DNA from: an uncultured Coriobacteriaceae bacterium
Lineage (GTDB): Bacteria; Actinomycetota; Coriobacteriia; Coriobacteriales; Coriobacteriaceae
Direction: 5' to 3'
Assembly: GCA_944322305.1 (NCBI GenBank)
Contig: CALUOP010000010.1
Location: forward strand, 19,715 to 83,714
Length of the DNA stretch: 64,000 nucleotides
Every line of letters begins with the position of its first letter. The first letter of the stretch is position 1. Below the pieces are notes generated by a model that worked only from the letters and a program-made list of their open reading frames with translations, had not been told where the DNA came from and did no database searches. Made by a program: the position numbers and the translations under genes. This document shows, piece after piece, positions 25,648 through 33,864 of this stretch.

Positions 25648-26478
25648 GTGGAAGAGGTAAACGGCAAGCGGATTCGCATCGTATTCACCGACGTGGACGG
25701 CACGCTGCTCGACGCGGAGCACCGGGTGATCCCCGAGGCGTGCGCCACCGTGCAGGGCTTGGCCCGGCTGGGCATTCCTTTGGTGTTGGTGTCGGCGCGC
25801 ATGCCCGAGGGCCTCACCACCATTCAGCGCGCGATGGGGTTTTCCGGCCCGCTGGTGTGCTATAGCGGCGCGTACGTGCTGGACGAGCAGGGTCGCAAGC
25901 TCCTGAGCCGCCCCATCGACATCGACACCGCCTGCGAGATCAAGCGCTTCTTGGACCGCGAGCTGCCCGGGCTCACCTGCTCGGCGTACGGCTACCACAC
26001 CTGGATCTGCGACGACGACCGGGATCCGCGCATCCAAAACGAGGAGCGCATCACCACCCTCAAGGCCGAGACCGCGCGCCTGCGCGACGCGTTCAGCCAG
26101 GTGGGCATCCATAAGTTCCTGCTCATGGGCGAGCCTGCGGAGATCGAGGCGGCCGAGAAGCGCGTGGCGCAGGCCTATCCGCAGCTGGCGGTCGTGCGCT
26201 CCTCGCCCATCCTCTGCGAGATCATGAGCGGCAAGGCGTCCAAGGCCGAGGGCGTGCAGGTTGTGTGCCGGCACTTTGGCGTGGACCCGTCCGAGGCTGT
26301 GGCGTTTGGCGACGGGCGCAACGACATCGACATGCTCGCCGCCGTGCCCGAAAGCTACGCGATGGCCAACGCCCCGGACGAGGTCAAGCAGGCCGCCGCG
26401 CATGTAACGCGCTTCTCCAACGCCGAGAACGGGCTGGCGCGCACGCTCGAGGAGCTGCTGCCCGAGCTGAGGGCGTAA
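25648..26478 (+). CDS. Cof-type HAD-IIB family phosphatase
   Basis: 276 residues from a GTG preceded by AAAGGAAGGGGG. HAD motif I is 'VFTDVDGTLLDAEHRVI', motif II 'LVLVSARMPEGL', and motifs III/IV 'KASKAEGVQVV...VAFGDGRNDIDMLAAV'. The cap between residues ~85 and 200 is of the C2 (Cof) type. These cytoplasmic enzymes dephosphorylate sugar phosphates, flavin or PLP; the specific substrate is not evident. The PTS genes upstream make a sugar phosphate plausible. Confidence 0.85.
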   Translation: MEEVNGKRIRIVFTDVDGTLLDAEHRVIPEACATVQGLARLGIPLVLVSARMPEGLTTIQRAMGFSGPLVCYSGAYVLDEQGRKLLSRPIDIDTACEIKRFLDRELPGLTCSAYGYHTWICDDDRDPRIQNEERITTLKAETARLRDAFSQVGIHKFLLMGEPAEIEAAEKRVAQAYPQLAVVRSSPILCEIMSGKASKAEGVQVVCRHFGVDPSEAVAFGDGRNDIDMLAAVPESYAMANAPDEVKQAAAHVTRFSNAENGLARTLEELLPELRA

Positions 26479-26514
26479 GGCTGGGTTTGCGTAAGCGGCT
26501 TTTACCCAGATACG

Positions 26515-26550
26515 ACGACGCCCCGGCGGCTTCGGCCGTCGGGGCGTCGT
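26515..26550. terminator. Hairpin between convergent genes
   Basis: Stem ACGACGCCCCGGCGG / CCGTCGGGGCGTCGT (one mismatch) with loop CTTCGG-type, between the HAD gene and the convergent GH13 gene. No T-run on either strand, so termination is likely but not certain. Confidence 0.55.
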
Positions 26551-26578
26551 TGCGTGCGGGGGAGGTGTTGCGCGCAGG

Positions 26579-28927
26579 CTAGAAGCGCGCGACGCTTTGC
26601 AGGGTCAGCGCTCCGTTGCGGTGGGCGAAGGTGTAGAGCATGCCGTTGGCGGGCTGGGGGATCTCGCCCTCGTGCGGGACCACGTTGGTCAGGGCGCGGG
26701 CAACGTCGGGGTCGCACACGGCCAGCACGCTGCGGCCCTCGGCGTCGTTGAGGCGGCGGACAAGCGCGCCCAGCACGCTGGCGCCCTGGTCCAAGCTGCG
26801 GCCCGTGTCGAGCGCATCCACGCAATCATAGTCGTAGTCAAACCGTGCAAGCTCGAGCATGGCGTCTTTGAGCGTCTCGATGGCCTGCGGGGTCGGCGCG
26901 CACACGCAGGCGCTTACCTGGGCGTTTGCGAATCGCAGCGCGTGACCCAGCGCGTGGGCCTGGTTCATGCCGTAACCATTGAGGGCGCCGGTGCACCACG
27001 TTTGGATGCGGGCCGATGTGTCTGCGGGCCCTTCGGCGCTGGTGGCCAGGTACAGCAGCTGGGCTTCGGACTCGGATCCCTGCTCAGGCTCGGGCTGCGT
27101 GGCAGCTTCAGGCTCGGCGGGGGCGTCTGCGGCGGCCTCGGTTGCTTCTGCTTCGACGGGTGCGCAAGAGGCTGGGCCCGCCGCCTCGGCGCGCGCGGCG
27201 CCGGCATCCGCCGTCACGCTCTCAGCCTCGGTGTTCTCGGCCGTATCGGCAGCTTCGGTATCGCTCGCTGCCGCCGTGTCCTCGCACCCGGGGCGCACCC
27301 ATCCGGCGGGCACCTCGCGCAGCCACACCACCGAAAGCGGCGGCACCTCCAAGCTGCCGGAAAGCTGCCGCGCCGCCGCGCCTGCGGGCCCCTCGGCCAG
27401 CATGTCCTCGAACCAGCAGTTCAGCGTGCCGTCGTAGAAGGTGTGCGGCGCGTCATCGGCGTTCACGGCTACCAGCACGCGCTCGCGCGGGTGCTCGCCG
27501 TCGGCCTCGGCCACGCGCTCGAACAGCAGCTGCTTGTTCTGGATGTTCACGTTGTGGTAGTCGCCGTAGGCCAGCGCGCGCGAGTCGGCGCGCACCTCGG
27601 CCAGGCGCGCCACAAGCGCGGTCAGCGCGTCCGGGCCGTTTGCCATGAGCTCGCCCAGGTCCAGGTGGGCGATCTCGCTCGACAGGGCGCCCAGGGGCGC
27701 ATGGGGATCAGTTGCCCCCGCGTGGCGCGCAATCTGATGCTTTTCTTCCACCAAAGCAGAGCGCGCCGGCGCGTCGAGGGCGGGGCGCAGCTGCATGTCG
27801 GCGTCGTGGCCCTGGCCCTTCTGGCCGGTCTGGCCCCACTCGCTGCCGTAGTACAGGCACGGGATCCCCGGCATGCCGAAGAGCAGGCCGTAGGCGGGCA
27901 CCAGGTGGCGCTTGTTGGTGAGGATGCTGGCCAGGCGCGTCACGTCGTGGTTGTCCGAGAAGGCCAGCAGGTGCTTGCCGCGGTAGAGGCACCACTGCTC
28001 GGGGCCGAACTGGCGGTTGAGCGAGTGGGCGATCTCGAACAGGTTCATGCTGTTGAAGCTGGAGTACAGGCCCTTGTAGCACTCGTAGTTGGTGCAGGAG
28101 TGCAGCATCTCGTCGTTCATGATCTGGTTGTAGTCGCCGTGGAGCGTCTCACCCAGCAGGAAGAACGTGCGGTCGGTGAGCAGCGCCTCGGCCTCAACCA
28201 GGTCGTGCGCGGGTGCGCCTTTGCGGGCGCGCTCCTCGGCGCGGGCCACGGCCTCCTGCGTGACGGCGGGAGCCGGCTCGGCCGAAAGCTCGTTGGCGAG
28301 CGCGCGCAGGCGGCGCAGGAAGTCGTGGTCAAGGCTGTAGGCCACGTCTAGGCGCAGGCCGTCAACGCCCAGCTCGCGCCGCCACATGCGCACGGAGTCC
28401 AGCAGGTAGTCAACCACGGCGGGGTTCTTGAGGTTGAGCTTCACCAGGTCCTGGTTGCCCTCCCAGCCCTCGTACCAAAAGCCGTCGCCAAAGTGCGTGT
28501 CGCCGTCGAAGTTTATGTTGAACCAGTCTTTGTAGGGGCTGTCCCACTTCTTCTCGCGCACGTCGCGGAACGCCCAGAAGTCGCGGCCCACGTGGTTGAA
28601 CACGGCGTCCAGAAGGATGCGCACGCCGTGGGCGTGAAGCTCGCGCACGATCTCGACGAAGTCCTCGTTGGTGCCCAGGCGGCAGTCGATGCGGCGCAGG
28701 TCGCGCGTGTCGTAGCCGTGCCAGGTAGAGGAGAACACCGGGTTCAAGATGATGGAGCCGATGCCGAGCTCGCGCAGGTACGGGGCCCAGCCAGCCAGCT
28801 TGGAGAGGCGGTGGCGGGAGGCCTCGGCCTCTTCGGCGGCGGTGTCGCCCACGGCCGGGGCGTAGGTGGGCGCTCCCACAAGGCCCAGGGGGTAGAACTG
28901 GTAGAACGTGCTTTCGTAAGCCCACAT
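26579..28927 (-). CDS. GH13 alpha-amylase-family enzyme fused to a degenerate histidine-phosphatase domain
   Basis: 782 residues, start preceded by AGAGAGGACC. Residues 1-~540 form a GH13 barrel and beta domain: 'GVRILLDAVFNHVGRDF', the nucleophile in 'GLRLDVAYS', the acid/base in 'FLLGETLHGD', and 'AFSDNHDVTRLAS'; it probably acts on maltodextrins in the cytoplasm because no signal peptide is present. A ~80-residue Ala/Glu/Thr-rich linker follows. Residues 624-782 align by pattern with the phosphoglycerate mutase/histidine phosphatase fold ('LLYLATSAEGPADTSARIQTW', then 'NGYGMNQAHALGHALR', 'GRSLDQG', 'RSVLAVCDPDVARALTNVV'), but the catalytic RHG is ATS and the second His is Asp. It is therefore a likely pseudo-enzyme. 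This assignment is by eye. Confidence 0.82.
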   Translation of the reverse strand: MWAYESTFYQFYPLGLVGAPTYAPAVGDTAAEEAEASRHRLSKLAGWAPYLRELGIGSIILNPVFSSTWHGYDTRDLRRIDCRLGTNEDFVEIVRELHAHGVRILLDAVFNHVGRDFWAFRDVREKKWDSPYKDWFNINFDGDTHFGDGFWYEGWEGNQDLVKLNLKNPAVVDYLLDSVRMWRRELGVDGLRLDVAYSLDHDFLRRLRALANELSAEPAPAVTQEAVARAEERARKGAPAHDLVEAEALLTDRTFFLLGETLHGDYNQIMNDEMLHSCTNYECYKGLYSSFNSMNLFEIAHSLNRQFGPEQWCLYRGKHLLAFSDNHDVTRLASILTNKRHLVPAYGLLFGMPGIPCLYYGSEWGQTGQKGQGHDADMQLRPALDAPARSALVEEKHQIARHAGATDPHAPLGALSSEIAHLDLGELMANGPDALTALVARLAEVRADSRALAYGDYHNVNIQNKQLLFERVAEADGEHPRERVLVAVNADDAPHTFYDGTLNCWFEDMLAEGPAGAAARQLSGSLEVPPLSVVWLREVPAGWVRPGCEDTAAASDTEAADTAENTEAESVTADAGAARAEAAGPASCAPVEAEATEAAADAPAEPEAATQPEPEQGSESEAQLLYLATSAEGPADTSARIQTWCTGALNGYGMNQAHALGHALRFANAQVSACVCAPTPQAIETLKDAMLELARFDYDYDCVDALDTGRSLDQGASVLGALVRRLNDAEGRSVLAVCDPDVARALTNVVPHEGEIPQPANGMLYTFAHRNGALTLQSVARF

Positions 28928-29212
28928 GGCAAAGGTCCTCTCTGTAAACGGGCTGCGGCTCGCGCTGGGATGCCCTTGGGTTGCCGCGCTTTAGCCACCA
29001 TACCCATATGCGCGCTGATTGTAACGCCGGCAGTTGTTGAACGGAGCGTCCAAGAAGGGAGCGGCAGCTTGCCGGGGCGCGAAGGTGCCGTTTGGGGACT
29101 GCCTCTGGGGATGTCTCCGGGGGCGGGTGTGGATGGCGGGCGGGGCGGCCTGCCGTCCACGTGTGCCCCCGGCGGCGGGCCGGCGCTTCCCCGGCCGACC
29201 GGCGCCCGCCGC
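28928..29212. other. Intergenic region upstream of the GH13 gene
   Basis: 285 bp with no recognised gene. It contains the minus-strand GH13 promoter region and a GC-rich stretch (29140-29212) at the end of the sirtuin gene; no family repeats were seen. Confidence 0.4.
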
Positions 29213-30019
29213 CTAGAAGTCGAACGCCTGCGCGATGTCGCAGCTGATGAGCACGTCGGCCGAGCTGTCCTGCGGCGTGGGGTCGCGGTTCACGATCACG
29301 AGCTTCTCGCCTTGGAAGGAGCGGATGAGGCCGGCGGCGGGGTACACCACGAGCGAGGTACCGCCCACCACGAGCAGGTCGGCCGCGGCGATGGCGGCAA
29401 CGGCGCCCATGAGGGTGCGCTCATCCAGGTTTTCGCCGTACAGCACCACGTCGGGCTTCACGCGGCCACCGCACTTCTCGCACACCGGCACGCCGTCGCC
29501 GCCCTGCTCGGCCGCCCACCTGCCCTGCTCAAGCACCCACGAGGCCGGGTAGACCGCCCCGCAGCGCTGGCATACGTTGCGGTGCGTGGAGCCGTGCAGC
29601 TCGAAGACGCGCTGGCTGCCGGCGGCTTGGTGCAGCCCGTCGATGTTTTGCGTCACCACCGCGCCGAGAAGCCCGGCAGCCTCCAGCTCGGCCAGCTTCT
29701 GGTGGCAGCGGTTGGGCCGCGCATCCGGGGCGATCATCTTCTCGCGGTAGAACCGGAAGAACTCGGCGGGGTGTTCCACGTAGAACTCGTGGGAGAGCAT
29801 GGTCTCGGGCGGGTAGTCGAAGCGCTGGTGGTACAGCCCGTCCACACTGCGGAAATCGGGAATGCCGCTGGCGGTTGAGACGCCGGCGCCGCCGAAGAAG
29901 ACCGCCCGCCCGGAGCCGGCTTCGCCGGGTTGCGCGCCCGGTCGCCCCGCCCCGTAGCGGCTGAACAGGTCGCGCAGCGTCGCTTGCGCCTCGCGCGCGT
30001 CGGTGATGGGAGTTGCCAT
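29213..30019 (-). CDS. Sir2-family NAD-dependent protein deacylase
   Basis: 268 residues from the ATG at 30019 (AAAGGCGG upstream); the longer frame overlaps the divergent neighbour's promoter. Sirtuin motifs: '[18 protein letters not shown]', '[15 protein letters not shown]', the catalytic His in 'VFELHGSTH', a zinc ribbon 'CQRC...CEKC' and '[17 protein letters not shown]'. It removes acyl groups from lysines in the cytoplasm using NAD+. It is divergent from the small DUF4160-like gene. Confidence 0.92.
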   Translation of the reverse strand: MATPITDAREAQATLRDLFSRYGAGRPGAQPGEAGSGRAVFFGGAGVSTASGIPDFRSVDGLYHQRFDYPPETMLSHEFYVEHPAEFFRFYREKMIAPDARPNRCHQKLAELEAAGLLGAVVTQNIDGLHQAAGSQRVFELHGSTHRNVCQRCGAVYPASWVLEQGRWAAEQGGDGVPVCEKCGGRVKPDVVLYGENLDERTLMGAVAAIAAADLLVVGGTSLVVYPAAGLIRSFQGEKLVIVNRDPTPQDSSADVLISCDIAQAFDF

Positions 30020-30095
30020 GGTAATACCGCCTTTCCTGCGTTTTTGGGACGAGACCGTGCGGGGTATAGTGGCATCAACTAACGAGAGGAGCACC

Positions 30096-30227
30096 ATGCC
30101 CGAACTCAGCAGGTTCTACGGTCTTGTCATCAAGATGCTTTACCAAGATGATTCCCAACATCTAAGCATAGACATCGCACTCGAGGCGCTTTATCGTAAG
30201 GGCTTCGCCTACGAGCACGTTGCGTAA
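30096..30227 (+). CDS. Short DUF4160-like protein, internally shortened
   Basis: 43 residues from the ATG at 30096, after GAGAGGAGC; TATAGT at 30064-30069 is a likely -10 box. 'MPELSRFYGLVIKMLYQDDSQHLSIDI' is cut off here for length; the first part matches DUF4160 proteins, usually ~75-85 residues long with a 'PPHIHV' segment next to the start. That segment and the middle are missing. Such genes are often next to a DUF2442 gene, which is absent here. It is either a minimal relative or a decayed copy. Confidence 0.5.
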   Translation: MPELSRFYGLVIKMLYQDDSQHLSIDIALEALYRKGFAYEHVA

Positions 30228-30282
30228 CGCTGCGCAACCCGTATTCCAGCCGCTTTGCGCGGCACTACCTGAGGAGCGCCTT

Positions 30283-31128
30283 ATGCCTGAGCCCCGCCTG
30301 TACAAGTTTGCGTCGTGGAACGTCAACGGCCTGCGCGCCGTGCTGAAGAAGACCCCGAGCTTCACCGAGGTGGCCGAGGAGCTGGACGCCGACATCTTGG
30401 GCATCCAGGAAACCAAGCTGCAGGAGGGCCAGGTGGCGCTTGAGCTGCCGGGCTACCACCAGGTGTGGAGCTACGCCGAGCGCAAGGGGTACTCGGGCAC
30501 GGCCGTCTTCACGCGCGAGGAGCCGCTGTCCGTGCGCAACGCCGAGGCGCTGCTCGAGCCGGCGGTGCTCGAGGCGGCCGGCATCGCCGCGGACTCGGAC
30601 GAGGCCGAGCTTCTGGGCGTCGCCGTGACCGAGGGGCGCGTGTGCGCGCTGGAGTTCCCCACGTTCTGGTTCGTTGACGTGTACACGCCCAACGCGCAGA
30701 ACGAGCTGGCGCGCATCGACACGCGCATGGTGTGGGATCGCGCCTACCGCGTGTTCCTGAAAGGGCTGGAGGCCGAGGGCAAGCCGGTGGTGACCTGCGG
30801 CGACTTCAACGTGGCGCACAACGAGATCGACCTCAAGAACCCCAAGAGCAACCGCGGCAACGCGGGCTTCTCGGACGAGGAGCGCAGTGGGTTCACCGAG
30901 CTTCTGGAGGCCGGCTTTACCGACACGTTCCGCTTTTTGCACCCGGACGAGACGGGCGCGTACAGCTGGTGGAGCTACCGCTTCAACGCGCGCAAGAACA
31001 ACGCAGGCTGGCGCATCGACTACTTCCTGGTGAGCGACGTCGCGCGCGACCGCATCGTGAGCGCGCGCATCCGCGACGACATCTTCGGGTCGGACCACTG
31101 CCCGGTGGAGCTCGAGATCGAGCTGTAG
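30283..31128 (+). CDS. xth: Exodeoxyribonuclease III (AP endonuclease)
   Basis: 281 residues from the ATG at 30283, after GAGGAGC. Active-site motifs of the ExoIII/APE1 family: 'FASWNVNGLRAVL', 'DILGIQETKLQE', 'NVAHNEIDLKNPKSN' within 'VTCGDFNVAH', 'WRIDYFLVS' and the terminal 'FGSDHCPVELEI'. It cuts abasic sites and degrades 3' ends in base excision repair. An insert of ~20 residues (ALLEPAVLEAAGIAADSDE) after 'PLSVRNAE' is longer than in typical members. Confidence 0.93.
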   Translation: MPEPRLYKFASWNVNGLRAVLKKTPSFTEVAEELDADILGIQETKLQEGQVALELPGYHQVWSYAERKGYSGTAVFTREEPLSVRNAEALLEPAVLEAAGIAADSDEAELLGVAVTEGRVCALEFPTFWFVDVYTPNAQNELARIDTRMVWDRAYRVFLKGLEAEGKPVVTCGDFNVAHNEIDLKNPKSNRGNAGFSDEERSGFTELLEAGFTDTFRFLHPDETGAYSWWSYRFNARKNNAGWRIDYFLVSDVARDRIVSARIRDDIFGSDHCPVELEIEL

Positions 31129-31444
31129 GGGACGGGGCCGTCGCCGGCGCCCGCGGGGTTGCGGGTCGCGCGCGTTGGGCGCCGCTTGGCGGGCCCGTTG
31201 CCTGCCGCGCGCGGCGCCGGCCGGCGGGCCCGTTGCCTGCCGCGCGTCTGGCGCCGGATGGTCGTTTCGGGTGAACGCGCGGCGTCCGGCGCTTATCGCC
31301 CGCCCGGGTCGGTACAATAGGGGGAGCTGTACAGCGCGGCGGCGCTGGGCCGGTCGGGTGCGCGCAATCCGGTTCGGTTCGGCGTCGGCCCGCGTGTGAT
31401 AGGCGCCTGCCGCCCGCCGGCGTCGCGAAAGGGGTTACTCTCGC
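31129..31444. other. Gene-free region with a direct repeat, upstream of folPK
   Basis: 316 bp. GGCGGGCCCGTTGCCTGCCG occurs twice (about 31188 and 31222), a short tandem duplication of ~34 bp. TACAAT at 31313-31318 is a possible -10 box for folPK. Confidence 0.5.
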
Positions 31445-33139
31445 ATGGCTTACGACACCAAGACATGGCGCTGCGGCGCGTACGAGCTCACGTTTGATCG
31501 CCCGCGCATCATGGGTATCTTAAACGTCACGCCCGACTCGTTCTCCGACGGCGGCGAGCACTTGGACACCAAGGCCGCCATCGCGGCGGGCCTGGCCATG
31601 CTCGACGCCGGCGCCGACATCATCGACGTGGGCGGCGAGTCCACTCGCCCTGGCTTCACGCCCGTCAACCCCGACGTGGAGGCCGAGCGCGTGATCCCGG
31701 TGGTGCGCGAGCTGGTGAAGCACGGCGCCATCGTCTCGATCGACACGCGCAACGTGGAGGTTGCCAAGGCCTGCGTGCGCCTGGGCGCCTCCATCGTGAA
31801 CGACGTCACCGGCTTCACCGACCCCGAGATGGTGGAGTTCGTCTCGGGCGAGACCTGCAACAACTGCGGGCTTATCGTGGTGCACTCCGGCGGCGTAGCC
31901 GAGCCGCGCCGGGCGCACACCGCCGTGACGCTGGACACCTCGGCTGCGGCGCTTGCGGCCGAGCGCGCTGCCGCCGCCGAGCGCGCCAAGCAGGCCGCCC
32001 CCGGCAAGCGCGGGCCCCTGAGCTTCCTGCAGGGCCAGCTCTTCGACGAGCCCAACGGTTCCGCTGCCGCCCGCGCGGCCGAGAAGGCCCAGGCCGCCAA
32101 GACGGCCGGGAAGCCCGCGGGGCCTGCGGGCGCCTCTGCCGGCGGCACCGCCTCCAAGCCGGCTGCGGACGCTGCTTCTTCTGCCGCCACCTCGGGCGAC
32201 AAGCTCGCCGCGCTGATGAACGCCACGCCCATGAGCCCTGCCTCGCTCAGGCGCTTCACCCTGCCGGACTCCGGCCCCATCATGCGCCGCGTCATGGGCT
32301 TTCTCTCCGACCAGGCGCGCACGCTCACGCGCGCCGGCGTGCGCCCCGAGCGCATCTGCCTGGACCCGGGCGCCGGCTTCGGCAAGACGGCCGAGGAGGA
32401 CATCGTGATCCAGCGCTCCACTGCCAAGATGGCCTCGCTGGGTTACCCGCTCATGTGCGCGGTTTCGCGTAAGCGCTTCGTGGGCACCGTTTCGGGCATC
32501 GCCGAGGCGCGCGAGCGCGACGCTGCAACGTTCGGCGTGTGCCTTGCCGCGCTCGAGCAGGGTGCCAACATCGTGCGCGTGCACAACGCGGCCGGGTTCG
32601 CGGAGTTTCTCGCCGGCTACTGGTCGGTGGCGCACGAGCAGCCGCGCCGCGCGTTTGTCGCCCTGGGATCCAACATGGGCGACCGCCTGCAGAACATCCG
32701 CACCGCGCGCGACCTTATCGCCCAGATCCCGCTTACCTGCGTGACGCATTGCTCGCGCATCTACGAGAGCGAGCCGGCTTACGAGCTCGACCAGCAGGCG
32801 TTTGCCAACGCCGCGATCGAGATCAAGACCGAGCTTGCGCCCACGGTTCTGCTCGACGAGATCATGAAGGTGGAGCAGGAGGTGGGCCGCGTGCGCGAGG
32901 GCGCCAAGCCCAACGGTCCGCGCGTGATCGACTGCGACCTGCTGTGGATGGAGGGCGAGGTGCACGGGGGCAACAAGCTTCGCCTGCCGCACCCCAAGCT
33001 GGGCGAGCGCGACTTCGTGCTCATCCCGCTGGAGGACATCGTGCACGACCCGGCGCGCTTTTTGCGCTTCGAGGGCGTGGACGTGCTTCCGCCCGAAGAG
33101 CGCGTGGGCCACGTGGTGGGCGAGCTCGGCAGCCTCTAG
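31445..33139 (+). CDS. folP-folK: Dihydropteroate synthase / HPPK fusion (folate synthesis)
   Basis: 564 residues after AAAGGGG. Residues 1-~395 are dihydropteroate synthase: 'RIMGILNVTPDSFSDGGEH', 'IIDVGGESTRPGF', 'SIDTRNVEVAKACVRLGASIVNDVTG', 'ICLDPGAGFGKT', 'SRKRFVGTVSG'. Residues ~400-564 are HPPK (FolK): 'AFVALGSNMGDRLQNIRTA', 'SRIYESEPAYELDQQAFANAAIEI', 'GPRVIDCDLLWMEG', 'LRLPHPKLGERDFVLIPL'. The DHPS part is interrupted at residues ~155-275 by a low-complexity Ala/Lys/Gly-rich insert of ~120 residues. The fusion joins two successive steps from hydroxymethyl-dihydropterin to dihydropteroate. FolB and FolE are not in the window. Confidence 0.93.
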   Translation: MAYDTKTWRCGAYELTFDRPRIMGILNVTPDSFSDGGEHLDTKAAIAAGLAMLDAGADIIDVGGESTRPGFTPVNPDVEAERVIPVVRELVKHGAIVSIDTRNVEVAKACVRLGASIVNDVTGFTDPEMVEFVSGETCNNCGLIVVHSGGVAEPRRAHTAVTLDTSAAALAAERAAAAERAKQAAPGKRGPLSFLQGQLFDEPNGSAAARAAEKAQAAKTAGKPAGPAGASAGGTASKPAADAASSAATSGDKLAALMNATPMSPASLRRFTLPDSGPIMRRVMGFLSDQARTLTRAGVRPERICLDPGAGFGKTAEEDIVIQRSTAKMASLGYPLMCAVSRKRFVGTVSGIAEARERDAATFGVCLAALEQGANIVRVHNAAGFAEFLAGYWSVAHEQPRRAFVALGSNMGDRLQNIRTARDLIAQIPLTCVTHCSRIYESEPAYELDQQAFANAAIEIKTELAPTVLLDEIMKVEQEVGRVREGAKPNGPRVIDCDLLWMEGEVHGGNKLRLPHPKLGERDFVLIPLEDIVHDPARFLRFEGVDVLPPEERVGHVVGELGSL

Positions 33140-33285
33140 CCCGACGCTGCGGTCGCCCCTAGCGGGCACCTCGGCCCTCGCTCATCGCGCATCGCCGTAA
33201 GGCGCATGCGCTCTTCGCGCGGGCCGACCTGCTCCGCAAGGGGCGCCCTCGCTGACTGGCCGCTCTATCCCGTTCTCTTTCCTGC

Positions 33286-33320
33286 TTGCGCCAGATTAGG
33301 CCGTGCCTAGTTTGGCGCAT
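33286..33320. repeat. Intergenic palindrome, family 1 copy E
   Basis: Arms TGCGCCAGATTAGG and CCTAGTTTGGCGCA around CCGTG; two mismatches in the stem. Confidence 0.85.
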
Positions 33321-33360
33321 TTCGTAAGACGAAACGGGCGGATGGGGCGGCTTTTCCTAT

Positions 33361-33497
33361 CCTGCGCAAAATGGATGTGGTTTTAGAGGGGTTCCTCGAG
33401 TAGAGGCGTACCGAGCCGCAAGGAAAGCGCAGGTAGATTGATTGGCTCCTGGCGGGCTACTCAGCGCACCCGTGCAAAACAACATCCATTTTCTCGC
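33361..33497. repeat. ~140-bp MITE-like element, copy 2
   Basis: Ends GCGCAAAATGGATGTGGTTTT (left) and AAAACAACATCCATTTT (right) are inverted repeats of each other and match the ends of the element at 5701-5840; the inner CTACTCAGCGCACCC also matches. The middle parts differ, so the copies are not recent duplicates. Confidence 0.7.
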
Positions 33498-33518
33498 ATG
33501 CCGGGTTCGCCACGGCCG

Positions 33519-33552
33519 TGCGCCGATTTGGGCCGTGCCTAATGCGGGGCAT
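33519..33552. repeat. Decayed palindrome, family 1 copy F
   Basis: TGCGCCGATTTGGGCCGTGC followed by CTAATGCGGGGCAT keeps the loop and left arm of the family, but the right arm is degenerate and pairs poorly. Confidence 0.6.
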
Positions 33553-33864
33553 CGCGGTTAACCGGCGCTGCCGCCCGGTCACTGCCGTTCGTTCGCCAGC
33601 GCGCCCGCGCCCGCGCGCGGGCGTCACAACATACTTCCGATAATTCCTGCCGCAAGTCTGGTACCCGCCCCCGCGCGCGGGCGCTACGCCCGCAGCCAAC
33701 CGCGGATCGCGCCCGGCCAGCGACGGGGCACGTCCGTTTGCCGGCGGGTTTGCGGCACCGCCGTCCGCGCATGAGCTGCTCGGGTATAGTTTTTAGCACG
33801 TGTACACGGGCCGCCGCATGGGCTCACGCGGGCCCACCTGGGCTTTGAATGGGGATGTGACCGC

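Larger units (their letters stand above)
33140..33864. other. 725-bp gene-free region rich in repeats
   Basis: No gene seen. In order it holds palindrome copies E and F of family 1, a 140-bp element (33361-33497) between them, and two GC-rich CCCGCGCGCGGGCG hairpins near 33605-33630 and 33670-33690 around an AT-rich patch. TATAGT at 33785-33790 is a possible birA -10 box. Confidence 0.6.
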
